From the NCBI GenBank assembly GCA_963761655.1, contig CAVXHI010000002.1:558001-622000 (forward strand): a stretch of 64,000 nucleotides of DNA. The letters run 5' to 3'. Source of the stretch: RYN-122 sp963761655. Lineage in GTDB: Bacteria > Actinomycetota > Actinomycetes > Mycobacteriales > SCTD01. Below the pieces are notes generated by a model. The model worked only from the letters and a program-made list of their open reading frames with translations. It searched no databases and was not told the origin of the DNA. Both the position numbers and the translations under genes were made by a program. This document shows, piece by piece, positions 44,709 through 53,731 of the stretch (the stretch's first letter is position 1; each line of letters starts with the position of its first letter).

Positions 44709-44993
44709 ATGAGCGACGTGACCGACATCCAGCCCCGCCTGCTTGCCGCCCTGCTCGCCGTCGCTGAGGAGGGCAGCTTGAGCCGGGCCACGTCCCGGCT
44801 CTACGTAACCCAGTCAGCCGTCACGCGACAGATCGCCAGCCTCGAACGCCAACTCGGGCTCCAGCTCCTAGACCGCAACCCCCGTGGCGTCCAGCCCACC
44901 GAGCACGCCCTCGCGCTGTTGCCCTACGCCCGGGCCGTCGTCGAGGCCAACGACCAACTCGTCGAACAGGCCCGCAAGCTCGCCCGGCACTGA
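44709..44993 (+). CDS. LysR-type HTH domain without an effector domain
   Basis: A 94-residue protein. LLAALLAVAEEGSLSRATSR, LYVTQSAVTRQIASLERQLG and LQLLDRNPRGVQPTEHALAL form the complete LysR winged-helix DNA-binding domain. A stop then follows after LVEQARKLARH, where a full LysR regulator would continue for about 200 residues. No clear continuation in other frames is seen in the next 300 bp. It may be a naturally short regulator, acting as a dimer through its linker helix, or a truncated remnant. Confidence 0.75.
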   Translation: MSDVTDIQPRLLAALLAVAEEGSLSRATSRLYVTQSAVTRQIASLERQLGLQLLDRNPRGVQPTEHALALLPYARAVVEANDQLVEQARKLARH

Positions 44994-45684
44994 GCAGCGG
45001 GCAACTTGACGCTGGTCCCGGTCCACCGCCAAGTGCGCCAACACCCGCATACTTCGACTGGGTACTCCGGTGACCCCGCCTCCGGCTGACGAGCCTCGTT
45101 CTCCCACGGCTCTCCCACGCCCCGCTGGGCCAGCGGCTGCGGGCGCCGGGCGTGCCGATCAGCCTCGGCGACGACGCGCAACCGCTCGCGCCGGACCCAA
45201 GCCATCAGCTGTCGTGGTCAGTCTTGCGAGCCTCGCCGCAAATGTTGCACTAGCTAGGATCGCGCGAACTCAGGTCGGCTGTGTTGCTTCGCTTGTGCTT
45301 GTCGATCCCGATCACCACGCGCATCGCGTGCCTCGTCTCGTCGTCGGTGTTGGACGCGAGGAGGGCAGAGCTACTTCCAGACGATCAGGCCCCTCTTGAG
45401 CCACTCCCGGCAAGACGGCGGCCGGCGGGTCAGCACTCCCTTAATGAGCCACATCAACATCGATGAGCAGCCGGTTACCAAGCAGCCCGCCGGCCATCTG
45501 ACTCCTTGCCTGGCCGGGCCGGAAGCTGCCGGCAGTCTGCAGTAGCCGGTTCTCATCCGTCGTTGTGCACTATCGCTGAGGTGACTTGAGCGGACTGGCG
45601 CGCGCCCTCGTGCGCTTGTCGTCCTGTCCACAGCCACGCTCGTCAGCTGCTACGCCCGCAAAGCTCGCGGCGCAATCTGCGCTC
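44994..45684. other. 690-bp region upstream of mobC, possible oriT
   Basis: No convincing gene. Because it lies directly upstream of the MobC-like and relaxase genes, an origin of transfer is expected here or close by. I see no inverted repeat clear enough to mark as a nick site. Confidence 0.35.
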
Positions 45685-46290
45685 ATGCAGCAGGAACAGG
45701 CGGAGCAAGATGTGCCCGTTGGGCAGCCCTACGGGCCGGGCGGCGCTGGGGCGCCGCGGGAGGGGGCTGGCGCTGGGGCGCCGGCCGCGGCTGAGGCGCC
45801 GCAGGAGAAGGCCGAGAGCGGCGTCGCTCGGCGGTCGGCGGTGCGCCGGCGTGAGCGGCTGGCGGTGCAGCGGCCGCACCGCTTGACCCCCAGGTTCTCC
45901 GACGAGGAGCTCGAGGACGTCATGGTCGCGGCGGTGGTCGCAGGGCTGACGCCGACGGGCTACGTCGCGAAGGTCGCCTCTGAGGTCGCGGCCGGGCGGC
46001 TTCGGCCGCCGCCACCGGGGGCGGTCGAGGCGCTGCAGGAGTTGCTCGTCGCGCGCCGGCAGGTGCAGCGCTTCAGCGTGCTGGTGAACCAGGCGGTCGC
46101 GAAGTGGCACGCCACCGGCGAGCTGCCGGACCAGTTGCTCGCTGCGGTGGCGCTGGTCGGACGGGTCCTGCCGCGTCTCGAGGACGCCGCATCGGCGGTC
46201 CGGCAGGCGCAGGACCGCGTGGCCCGGCGTCCGTCGGTGGCCGAGCGGGCCGCTGCTCGGCAGTCCGACGCGCGGACGGCCGGCTCGTGA
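45685..46290 (+). CDS. mobC: MobC-like relaxosome protein
   Basis: A 201-residue protein. RLTPRFSDEELEDVMVAAVV, AGLTPTGYVAKVASEVAAGR and VEALQELLVARRQVQRFSVL, then VNQAVAKWHATGELPDQLLA, match the MobC/MbeC-type relaxosome accessory family. These proteins open the DNA near oriT so that the relaxase can nick. The N-terminal 60 residues are Ala/Gly/Glu-rich and variable. The start is taken as ATG 45685. The relaxase gene follows 22 bp later. Confidence 0.75.
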   Translation: MQQEQAEQDVPVGQPYGPGGAGAPREGAGAGAPAAAEAPQEKAESGVARRSAVRRRERLAVQRPHRLTPRFSDEELEDVMVAAVVAGLTPTGYVAKVASEVAAGRLRPPPPGAVEALQELLVARRQVQRFSVLVNQAVAKWHATGELPDQLLAAVALVGRVLPRLEDAASAVRQAQDRVARRPSVAERAAARQSDARTAGS

Positions 46291-46312
46291 CACGGCTCCG
46301 GGTGGTTGGCGC

Positions 46313-47803
46313 GTGATCGGGCGGGTGTACCGGGGCGGGGACGTCGGCGGGTTGCAGCGCTACTTGTACGGGCCGGGCCGGCACAACGAGCACGAGAGCC
46401 CGCGCCTGGTCGCTTCGTGGGACCTGACGACACCGGCGGAGCTGGCGACGCTCGAGCCGCGGGTCCTGACCGGAACGGGGGCGACGGCGTTGCGGGACTT
46501 CGGCCCGATGACGGCCAGCATGGAGCTCGCGACCGGGCTGCGCCGGGTGCCTTCCACCGTCGCGGCCCGGCAGGTCTGGCACTGCCCGTTGCGGGTCGCG
46601 CCGGGTGACCGGGTGCTGACCGACGCGGAGTGGGGCGAGATCGCGCGGGACGTGATGCACCGGACCGGCATCGCCGAGCGCGGCGACGACGGCGGCTGCA
46701 GGTGGATCGCGGTCAGGCACGACGCGCACAGCGTCCATCTCGTCGCCGTGCTGGCGCGGCAGGACGGTCGGCCGGCGCGCCTGAGCCATGACCACCTGCG
46801 TGTCCGGGAGGCCTGCCGGGCGGCGGAGCGGCGGCTCGGTCTGGTCGAGACGGCGCCGGCCGACCGGACGGCTGCCACCCACGTGACGCGGGCGGAGGTC
46901 GAGAAGACCCGGCGCACCCGCCGCCCGGGCAGCGCGCCGGACCGATTCTGGCTGCGCGACCGGGTGCAGCTTGCGTCGATCTCCGCCCCGGACGCCGCCC
47001 GCTTCCTCGACCGGCTGGACAGCCTGGGGGTGGTCGTCCGGGAGCGCCGGGACGCCAACGGGACGCTCTCGGGGTACGCGGTCGCACGCCCGGCGAGCGA
47101 GGAGTCGAGCGGGCAGGCGCTGGTGTTCTACGGCGGCGGGAAGCTCGCACCGGACCTGACGCTGCCCAAGCTGCAGGCCCGGTGGCAGCACGAGGCCTCC
47201 GTCGCGCCGCTGCCGCATCCGCCCAGGACCCCGCAGTCGCTGGCCTTCCCGGTCGACCCGGCCGTCGCCACCGTCGACCGCGCGACCCGACGCATCCACG
47301 AGGCCGTGGTGAGCGGCGACCCCGAGGCGCTTCGGGAGGCAGGTGCCCTCGCGCGCGTCACAGCGCAGGTCCTCGACGCAGCTGCCCTGACCGTCGGCAG
47401 CGACAACGACTCAGGGCTTCGCCGCACCGCGCGGCTCTACGACCGGGCCAGCCGCGAGCCGTCCCAGCTCGTCCTGCCCGCCACCCCGATGACCCGGTCC
47501 CTTCGGGACGTCGCCTTCACCCTGCTGCAAGCCGGTCAGGCCGGCCACTCCTTAGGGCCGGTGCTCCTCGGCCAGGTACTGCTCCTGATCGACGCCGTGC
47601 GCGAGCTCCGCCAGACACAAGGGCGGGTCGCTCAGGCGCGGGCTGCGCAGCACGCCGCTGTCGAGCTCCGGCGGGTCGTCCAGACGAAGCAGCGGAAGGC
47701 TGCGCAGGTCGCTGTCGCAACGTCGGCCCGCCGCTTGCCGCACTCGCCGTGCGGCCTTCGGCGCCCGCCGCTCCCTCCGCAGGGCGCGCCTAGGAGCCGT
47801 TGA
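46313..47803 (+). CDS. MOB-type relaxase
   Basis: A 496-residue mobilization nuclease. The N-terminus IGRVYRGGDVGGLQRYLYGP, then VWHCPLRVAPGDRVLTDAEW and the His-rich motif RWIAVRHDAHSVHLVAVLAR (about residue 134), match actinobacterial MobA/MOBP-like relaxases that nick at oriT and pilot the strand. The C-terminal half is helical and basic (LRRVVQTKQRKAAQVAV). No coupling protein or pilus genes accompany it, so transfer would need a helper. The start is GTG 46313. Confidence 0.8.
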   Translation: MIGRVYRGGDVGGLQRYLYGPGRHNEHESPRLVASWDLTTPAELATLEPRVLTGTGATALRDFGPMTASMELATGLRRVPSTVAARQVWHCPLRVAPGDRVLTDAEWGEIARDVMHRTGIAERGDDGGCRWIAVRHDAHSVHLVAVLARQDGRPARLSHDHLRVREACRAAERRLGLVETAPADRTAATHVTRAEVEKTRRTRRPGSAPDRFWLRDRVQLASISAPDAARFLDRLDSLGVVVRERRDANGTLSGYAVARPASEESSGQALVFYGGGKLAPDLTLPKLQARWQHEASVAPLPHPPRTPQSLAFPVDPAVATVDRATRRIHEAVVSGDPEALREAGALARVTAQVLDAAALTVGSDNDSGLRRTARLYDRASREPSQLVLPATPMTRSLRDVAFTLLQAGQAGHSLGPVLLGQVLLLIDAVRELRQTQGRVAQARAAQHAAVELRRVVQTKQRKAAQVAVATSARRLPHSPCGLRRPPLPPQGAPRSR

Positions 47804-48556
47804 CGCCGCCGATATCCTGGGCACTGTCCAAGCCACCGGAAGACCTCGCGAACCACATGGCGCGGGCCGAGCCAGTTGCCTCAAGCGGGCCGTCCAAGAT
47901 GTCCGTGGTTGTGGTTGCGCATCTCCAAAGACGCAGGCGTCGCCCGACCAGAGGCAGGTGCGCTCGCCCCCGAACTCCTCCCGGTGGCCTTCAATATGGT
48001 GAATCGGCGACCTGAAAAAGGCGGTCGATCCCCCTGCAAAGAGGCCGACGTCTTCTGCAGGATTCTGTTCGAGCTCGCGTAGTCGAAGCCGCTAGCCTCT
48101 AGCCGCTCGTCGATCTCAGACCCAGCGCGTTGCCCTATAGATTCACTGTCGTTGAGCCTAGTAAAACACCGTGTCCGGGACGATCTCGAGCTGCCCTGCG
48201 ACGCTCAAGCAGGCTGCGTTGACGCTGAACTTCTCTGCCCCCCCACAGAGTTCAGCAGCTACCGAATCGCCCGCTCACGTGACTCCTCACAGTGCTTCCG
48301 TTGCGCAGGCACGACGCCAGTCACCCGTGACTCTGCGCCCGCTGCGAGACCGGGGCCTATTCGACGCGAGCCTCGCCAGATTGACGCCTATGACGAACGC
48401 GGCCGGAAGGACCGGGCCGAGCCCGGCGCCTGGCGTCTGCATCGGGCGACTTTGCAACTGCTGAGGGGCGCGGGGACGCATCGACGCCCGACCTGGTCTC
48501 GCGAGGTTGCGCGGGCTGCCGTGAAACATCCGGGCCGCCAGCGGCGTCTAAGTGGT
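47804..48556. other. 753-bp region without a recognisable gene
   Basis: Between the relaxase and the second sigma gene. Short frames occur but none has a credible start, codon pattern or family match. The promoter of the sigma gene should be near its right end. Confidence 0.4.
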
Positions 48557-49078
48557 ATGCCTACCAGCGACGCCGCCGCTCTGTGGCTGGGCGAACACAG
48601 GCGAGCGCTACACAGGCTCGCTTCGGGTCTGCTGGGTGACAGCCATGCTGCCGAAGATGTCGTGCAAGACGTCTCGGTGCGATTGCACGCCGTGCCCGGC
48701 TGGCCCGATGCCGTTTCTGATCCGTCGGCATACGCCCGCAAAGCCATCACGAACGCGTGCGCCACGCGGGTGCGCTCAATGCAGCGGCGCGCGGAGCTGC
48801 TCGTCCCCGACGTTGCTACAGCCGTACCGACGGCGCCGCGTTGGAGTCCACAGTCCGGACCCGCGCACGACTTGGAACTCACCCTGCTGGCTGGCATCGG
48901 CGCGCTGCCAGAGCGGCAACGTCTCGCCGTTGTGCTCCGTTATGCGCAGGACCTGAACGATGCTGAGGTTGCAGATGTATTGAACTGCTCGGTCTTAGCG
49001 GTCCGCCTGCTGCGGATGCGCGCTTTGAGGCGCCTGCGGAACCACATCTCAAGCAAAGGAGACGAAGTACATGAGTAA
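48557..49078 (+). CDS. ECF sigma factor (island)
   Basis: A 173-residue ECF sigma factor. Region 2 is LWLGEHRRALHRLASGLLGD, SHAAEDVVQDVSVRLHAVPG and DPSAYARKAITNACATRVRS. Region 4 is LPERQRLAVVLRYAQDLNDA then EVADVLNCSVLAVRLLRMRA. It resembles SigE/SigM-type factors of actinobacteria. ATG 48557 is supported by the position of region 2. The following gene overlaps it by 8 bp and encodes a membrane protein that may control it. It is less GC-rich than the chromosomal sigma gene at 33187. Confidence 0.85.
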   Translation: MPTSDAAALWLGEHRRALHRLASGLLGDSHAAEDVVQDVSVRLHAVPGWPDAVSDPSAYARKAITNACATRVRSMQRRAELLVPDVATAVPTAPRWSPQSGPAHDLELTLLAGIGALPERQRLAVVLRYAQDLNDAEVADVLNCSVLAVRLLRMRALRRLRNHISSKGDEVHE

Positions 49079-49745
49079 GCGGATGGCCAAGAAGGAGCTA
49101 GAGCAACACATAAGCCTTGCGCTTCGAGGACAAAGCAGTCCGTTGTTGTTCGTGAGCCCCGAGCGTCAGCGCATGCGACCTGGCTCAGGCCTACTTGCGG
49201 TGGCGCTGGCTATGATCACCGTAGTTGCGCTTTCATTGGGAGTGACAGCGAGCGGTGGTGGGCAGTCTCGATCGGCTGGCGGGCTCCGCGAAGGGCCCTT
49301 GCAGCAAGCTGGCGAAGCGCCGCCGGCTTGTGCTCCAACGGGCACTTCCTTCAGAGTCCAGTGGAGCACTGATCGCTCGAGCAGCTCGCCGTACTCAACT
49401 CAAGGCCGCGTCTACTTGAGCAACATTTCGTCGGAGGATTGCACACTCGAAGATGCTGCCCCTCTACTGCTGTTCCGCTACGCGGACGGGAAGCGAGTGA
49501 AGGCGAAGTCCGGTCGCCTGTATGTCGCGAAGAGCGCACAGGTGCTAAGAGCGGGGGAGACCACTCAGTCTTCTATCTCCTGGGACAACTATTGCGAAGC
49601 TGTTGCGCCGCACGAGGTGGTCCTGTTGCTCGACGGAGAAGAGGTCAAGTCGCGCAGCGACGTCGAACCGCCATCGCCGTCATGTAACGACGCGAGGGAA
49701 TCAGCTTCAATCATCTCAAGCAGATGGGGGCGGGTCACCTCGTGA
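49071..49745 (+). CDS. Single-pass membrane protein, putative sigma partner
   Basis: A 224-residue protein. A short basic cytoplasmic head (SKRMAKKELEQHISLALRGQ) precedes one TM helix (GLLAVALAMITVVALSLGVT, about residues 39-58). The extracytoplasmic domain has SSPYSTQGRVYLSNISSEDC and PHEVVLLLDGEEV, resembling the DUF4232-like folds of actinobacterial lipoproteins. No HxxxCxxC anti-sigma motif is present, so its role as an anti-sigma factor rests on gene order only (8-bp overlap with the sigma gene). Confidence 0.65.
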   Translation: MSKRMAKKELEQHISLALRGQSSPLLFVSPERQRMRPGSGLLAVALAMITVVALSLGVTASGGGQSRSAGGLREGPLQQAGEAPPACAPTGTSFRVQWSTDRSSSSPYSTQGRVYLSNISSEDCTLEDAAPLLLFRYADGKRVKAKSGRLYVAKSAQVLRAGETTQSSISWDNYCEAVAPHEVVLLLDGEEVKSRSDVEPPSPSCNDARESASIISSRWGRVTS

Positions 49746-50482
49746 CTGACACAGCGCGTCGATCGTCGACACGACGCCAGGCGGCCCTGCTTTCGCCGCA
49801 GCGCTCTGGATTGACCGACTCCGGCCAGCGACAGAAGCGGTCGAAGGGTCAAGGGCGTCTGCCAGAGGCGCTGAGCTGGTTGTACTGCCCGCACCTCGAT
49901 GAACTTGCTGCTTGGTGGCGGCGATACGCCGTCCGCTGTGAGGCCGTCCAAGGGTGAACTCTGGCAGCCGGCCATCGACGGCGTAGTGGCCGACCCACGA
50001 CGGTGGAGCTTCTAGACGTCCCGTTGAGTAGCGGCTTAGCGGGTCGTGCTTGTACCCCGGGCGGGCTGATCCAGGTGCTGGTCGACCTGCTCAGGCCAAC
50101 TACGGCACTCGCCGTGAGCTGGCACAGCGGTCCGCTGCTGCGGTCTTCACATCAGGAGCAGTCACCGTGTAACGCCCTCGAGTAGCTGCTGGGAGTCTTG
50201 GCGGTCGCTCAGGCGCTTGGCAGTGCTCGGCGCGCCTTGGCGACGCCGCTCTCTGAGGACGGAACAAGCTATGCCTGGGCCGCTTCGGCGTGCACAGCAA
50301 GGGCCCCCTGGCGTGGCAGGGGGCCCTAGGTGGCTCCAGTCCACGCCCGGAGGCCCCCTACGCATCTACGACCTCAAACCGTGTCGACACAGAAGTCCGA
50401 CAACGTCACGGGGCAGGACACCAAGTTCCACCACATGATCTCGCGTCCGACGGGCTTGTCGGCGAATCGCCCAAGCCCATGG
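49746..50482. other. 737-bp region between convergent genes
   Basis: No convincing gene. Apart from the hairpin at 50300-50327 I see nothing structured. Confidence 0.4.
50300..50327 (-). terminator. Hairpin downstream of the trypsin-like protease
   Basis: A 10-bp stem (50300-50309 with 50318-50327) with an 8-nt loop, 156 bp past the stop of the leftward protease gene. It is a plausible but distant terminator. Confidence 0.5.
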
Positions 50483-51790
50483 TTATCCGCCGGTGGTGAA
50501 GGTCACTCCTAGGGACGACTCGACGTCCGCCATGTCCGTGAAGAAGTTGTCGCAGGCGCTGAAGCCGCCGCGCAGCAAGCCGACCGTATTGTTGGCACTA
50601 TAGATCGGGCCACCGCTATCGCCGTGGTCTGAGCCGCAGTAGTCAACATGATAGTTGTATGCAGCATCGCCGAAGAAATACGTCCCGATCGTGCCGCAGT
50701 CCGTGTTCCGAGTCTGCCCGCCTGTGAAGCACGCGCGGTTACCGGGCATTGCAGCCATTCGACCGAGGATTGGATAGTTGAGGTTTTCAGCCGTCGCGGG
50801 ACCTGTGTTCTGCCCCGCCGGAGCAACGTCTTGCCGGCCTAGAACCACCACCTGCGCGCGCGGGGCCCAGCCATTACTGGCGGGCATCGTGACTAGGGCG
50901 GCGTCTGTGAAGCTCTTGCGTTGCGCCCAATCGTCGCGCTGCAATACCCCATAACTATGACCAATGTTGTCCGAGTAGTATCCGATTGCGTTGACGCTCG
51001 GGTCGGCCCCGCTGAAACAGTGCCCAGCTGTCACCATGTACAAGGTTGCGTCAGCGGACTTGGCCCGCGCAGTGAATCCGTAAGTGCAACCATCATTCGT
51101 ACCGCCTACAAATCCATCATCATTGGCTGAGCGCCACTGAGTACCACCTCGTCCGGGTGTGTCACAGTGCAGGTACGAGGCAGCGTTACATGCATACAGT
51201 TTCATCTCGCGATCTTCGACGGTAGAAGTGACGCCGTCACTTGCCGCCTGTCTCGCGAACTCAGCCTGGGCCGCCCTCGGCTTGGACGGGACACCAAGTA
51301 CGAGGCGATTCGCCCTCTCGTCCAGCTCCACCGTCACCGTGTGCGTCGATCCAGCGTCAACTTGTACCGCCTGCGCTGCAAGCGCCCTCATCTGTGCTCG
51401 CAGACTTCCTTCAGATCTTGCAACTCGATGAACGTCCAAGTCCGCTTGTGAGATGCCGGATGCAGCGAGCAGCCCCTGCAACGCTTGGGACGAACGGACC
51501 AGGTTGATGACTACCTTCCCGCCTTGAGCGTCATCAAAGTGCATGCCTCCGAAGTCATCCGGAACGACGTTCTGCAGCTGAGTCTGAAGTCGACTCCCAA
51601 GCACCTGCAACTCGAGCCGACGCTCAGCCTCGGCCGTCGAAATTCGAGCGTCCTGCGCGTAGTCCGCGATCTCAAATGGGACCTGCGGGTTCTCCGCAAC
51701 TGCCGGCACCGCGCCTTGCCCCATAAGCGTGACAGCGCACGACCCGGCGAAGAGTACCGCTGTCGCCCTAACCCGAATTTGCTTTGCCAC
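50483..51790 (-). CDS. Secreted trypsin-fold serine protease (streptogrisin-like)
   Basis: A 435-residue exported S1-family protease. The signal peptide is KQIRVRATAVLFAGSCAVTL, with cleavage near AVPAVAENP. A pro-domain-like region (about 45-180) precedes the catalytic domain. His is in LYMVTAGHCFSGAD, Asp probably in KSFTDAALVTMP, and Ser in YCGSDHGDSGGPIYSANNTV. Cysteine pairs fit the streptogrisin/alpha-lytic pattern. The start is GTG 51790 with GAGGGG upstream; an earlier in-frame start would bury the signal peptide. It is the second exported protease on this island. Confidence 0.85.
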   Translation of the reverse strand: MAKQIRVRATAVLFAGSCAVTLMGQGAVPAVAENPQVPFEIADYAQDARISTAEAERRLELQVLGSRLQTQLQNVVPDDFGGMHFDDAQGGKVVINLVRSSQALQGLLAASGISQADLDVHRVARSEGSLRAQMRALAAQAVQVDAGSTHTVTVELDERANRLVLGVPSKPRAAQAEFARQAASDGVTSTVEDREMKLYACNAASYLHCDTPGRGGTQWRSANDDGFVGGTNDGCTYGFTARAKSADATLYMVTAGHCFSGADPSVNAIGYYSDNIGHSYGVLQRDDWAQRKSFTDAALVTMPASNGWAPRAQVVVLGRQDVAPAGQNTGPATAENLNYPILGRMAAMPGNRACFTGGQTRNTDCGTIGTYFFGDAAYNYHVDYCGSDHGDSGGPIYSANNTVGLLRGGFSACDNFFTDMADVESSLGVTFTTGG

Positions 51791-52392
51791 GACGAGGCCC
51801 CTCAGGTTGGTTTGGTGTCCGCGGACCTTGTCGTGCCGCCAACTACCTGTCAAGCGGCGCGCCCGCCGGGACCTAGCAAGTTGACTGGGTCGTTTGGCGC
51901 GAGGAGTGTCCGGAGGCTTTGGCGAAATCGCGGCAACCAACCGAAGCTAGCCCGCGCGAAGGCGTCGGTCGGAGCACGTCCCTACGGCAAATCCTGACGC
52001 GGTTCCTAGGAATCCCGCTTCGCCTGAGGCGGTGCTTGTCAATAGTGCGGATTGAGGCCGATGGTCCTGCGACGGGCGCGGCTGCCTAGGGCTAGTAAAG
52101 CCCCGACTCTCCCCGGGTGAGACGGTTCCGTCGCAGCTCAACTGCGACCCGCCGTGCGTCCAGTCAGCGCACTTGCGCCGCGCGGCGCCCCGTGAGGCCG
52201 TGCCGGAGGGACGGCCCCGTCGGCAAGCGCTGCTCACCCCCGTCTTCGGCCCGCCCAGGCCGCCGGAGGTCAAAAGCCCGCAGTAACCCAGACGCTTAGC
52301 TCTCGAGCAGCCACCATCACCCCTCAGTTGACTTGAGGCGCGGGTTTCGGTGACCGCGGGCAGAAAAACATAACTCGCCGTTGCGCAGCGTC
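51791..52392. other. 602-bp region between protease and integrase
   Basis: No recognisable gene. The protease promoter should lie at its left edge. A small excisionase gene is often found near an integrase, but I could not find a convincing one here. Confidence 0.4.
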
Positions 52393-53532
52393 TCAGAACG
52401 GACCGTCGCGCCTTGTCAGCGGAATGACTTTGGCCTCCGCCATGTCCGACAGTGCATCCGCGATGGCTCGGTCGCGGTCCTGGACCGAGTGCTGGTAGCG
52501 CATCGCCGCGCTCGCCGTCGAGTGCCCTGCGCGAGCCATAAGGTCGGCCAAGGTTGCTCCCGTGGCGGCAGCCAGAGTTAGGCCCGTGTGCCGCAGATCG
52601 TGGAAGTGGAGTTCGGGCCGTCCGGCAGCGGTGCGGGCGTGGTCCCAGACCCGGTGGAACGTGCTCATCGTCAGGTGCCCGCCCTTGCGTGCGGGGAACA
52701 GCAGGGCGTCGGCTGTCGGCGGTACGTGTTCCGCCAGGTCGTGGGCGAGCAGCGGCAGGAGGTGTCGCGGGATCGCGACCGTCCGCTTGCCGGCCTCGCT
52801 CTTCGGGTCCCCGACGACCATGACGCCGTCGACCCGGGTGACCGCGCGGTCGATCTTCACGACCCCGCGCTCGAGGTCGAGGTCGCCACGCCGGAGCTCG
52901 GCGAGCTCGCCGTAGCGCAGCCCGCACCAACCGGCCAGCAGCACCATGCTGCGGTACCGAGGCGAGATCGCCGACGCGATCGCGTCCAGCTCGGCGAGGG
53001 TGGCAGTTTCCGTCTTGTGCTGCTTCTTGGCTCGGCCGGCACCCGCGATGCGACAGGGGTTCGCCGAGATCAGGTCCTCGCGGTAGGCGGTCATGCAGAT
53101 CGCCCGCAGCAGGCCGTAGGCGTGCGCCCGCCGTGTCGGCTTCCCCGCGTCGAGGCTCGCGTACCAGGTCCGAACGGACTGCGGTGTGAGCCGGTCCAGC
53201 CGAACGTTCGCGAGCTCCGGGAGGATCCAGCCGTCAAGGATCTTGCGGTACTCCGAGCGCGTACGGGGCTTGAGCTCCCGATCCTGCAGCCACGCCTCGG
53301 CGAACCCGCCCACCGTGTCCACCTGACGCACGGCGCCCGGGGCCTGCCACTGGCCGAGGACCACGTCGCGCTCCTGCGTCCGCAGCCAAGCGTTCGCGTC
53401 CAGCTTGGTGTCAAAGGTGCTCGGCGCCGGGCGGATGACGCCGTCCGGGCCGCAGAACCTGGCCTGCCACCGGCCCGAGGGCAGCTGCCTGACCGCACCG
53501 CTGCCGGCACTCCGCTTCTTCGCTGTAGCCAT
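52393..53532 (-). CDS. int: Tyrosine site-specific integrase of the island
   Basis: A 379-residue phage-type integrase. An N-terminal arm-binding domain (GSGAVRQLPSGRWQARFCGP) and core-binding domain (VGGFAEAWLQDRELKPRTRS) precede the catalytic domain. The catalytic residues are visible: Arg in AGWCGLRYGELAELR, HxxR in LHFHDLRHTGLTLAAATG, His in RAGHSTASAAMRYQH, and Tyr in the same MRYQH segment. It starts 165 bp from attR, reading into the island. It should catalyse insertion at the tRNA-Val 3' end and excision with a helper. Confidence 0.93.
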   Translation of the reverse strand: MATAKKRSAGSGAVRQLPSGRWQARFCGPDGVIRPAPSTFDTKLDANAWLRTQERDVVLGQWQAPGAVRQVDTVGGFAEAWLQDRELKPRTRSEYRKILDGWILPELANVRLDRLTPQSVRTWYASLDAGKPTRRAHAYGLLRAICMTAYREDLISANPCRIAGAGRAKKQHKTETATLAELDAIASAISPRYRSMVLLAGWCGLRYGELAELRRGDLDLERGVVKIDRAVTRVDGVMVVGDPKSEAGKRTVAIPRHLLPLLAHDLAEHVPPTADALLFPARKGGHLTMSTFHRVWDHARTAAGRPELHFHDLRHTGLTLAAATGATLADLMARAGHSTASAAMRYQHSVQDRDRAIADALSDMAEAKVIPLTRRDGPF

Positions 53533-53697
53533 GGCCAGGGCCTCCAGGTCCGTGTCCTGCCACGCCTTCTGAGTGGCACGCGCGTGCCAGATGGTCCCCG
53601 AACAGGTGCCCTCAGACGGATGTCAGCGGACAGCTGTGGAAAAGAACTTGCAGGTCAGAGGAGGTGAGGACCGCCTTCCGAGTTCGGCCAGGGCCAA

Positions 53698-53718
53698 TTC
53701 GAGTCCTGCTACGCCCAC
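53698..53718 (+). repeat. Right attachment site (attR)
   Basis: 21 bp identical to the end of tRNA-Val(CAC) at 35153-35173. It is not part of a complete tRNA here: the rest of the gene is missing upstream. It marks the island-chromosome junction, and chromosomal genes resume 13 bp later. Confidence 0.9.
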
Positions 53719-53731
53719 CCCGCACCGCAGG

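Larger units (their letters stand above)
35153..53718. mobile_element. tRNA-Val-integrated mobilizable element (18.6 kb)
   Basis: The element is bounded by an exact 21-bp repeat: 35153-35173 in the 3' end of tRNA-Val(CAC) and 53698-53718. A tyrosine integrase lies 165 bp inside the right end. It carries a MobC-like protein and a relaxase but no recognisable VirB/TraG-type transfer genes. This suggests an integrative mobilizable element that borrows a helper's conjugation machinery. Cargo genes look less GC-biased than the flanking chromosome and are rich in exported proteins and small regulators. An IS21 copy lies inside. Confidence 0.88.

Noticed and set aside
53698..53718. A second tRNA-Val
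   Set aside because: Only the last part of the tRNA is present; the upstream bases cannot form the D or anticodon arms. It is the attachment repeat.
35153..53718. A prophage
   Set aside because: Integrase and an ImmA-like gene are present, but no capsid, portal, terminase or tail genes are seen; relaxase and MobC indicate a mobilizable element.
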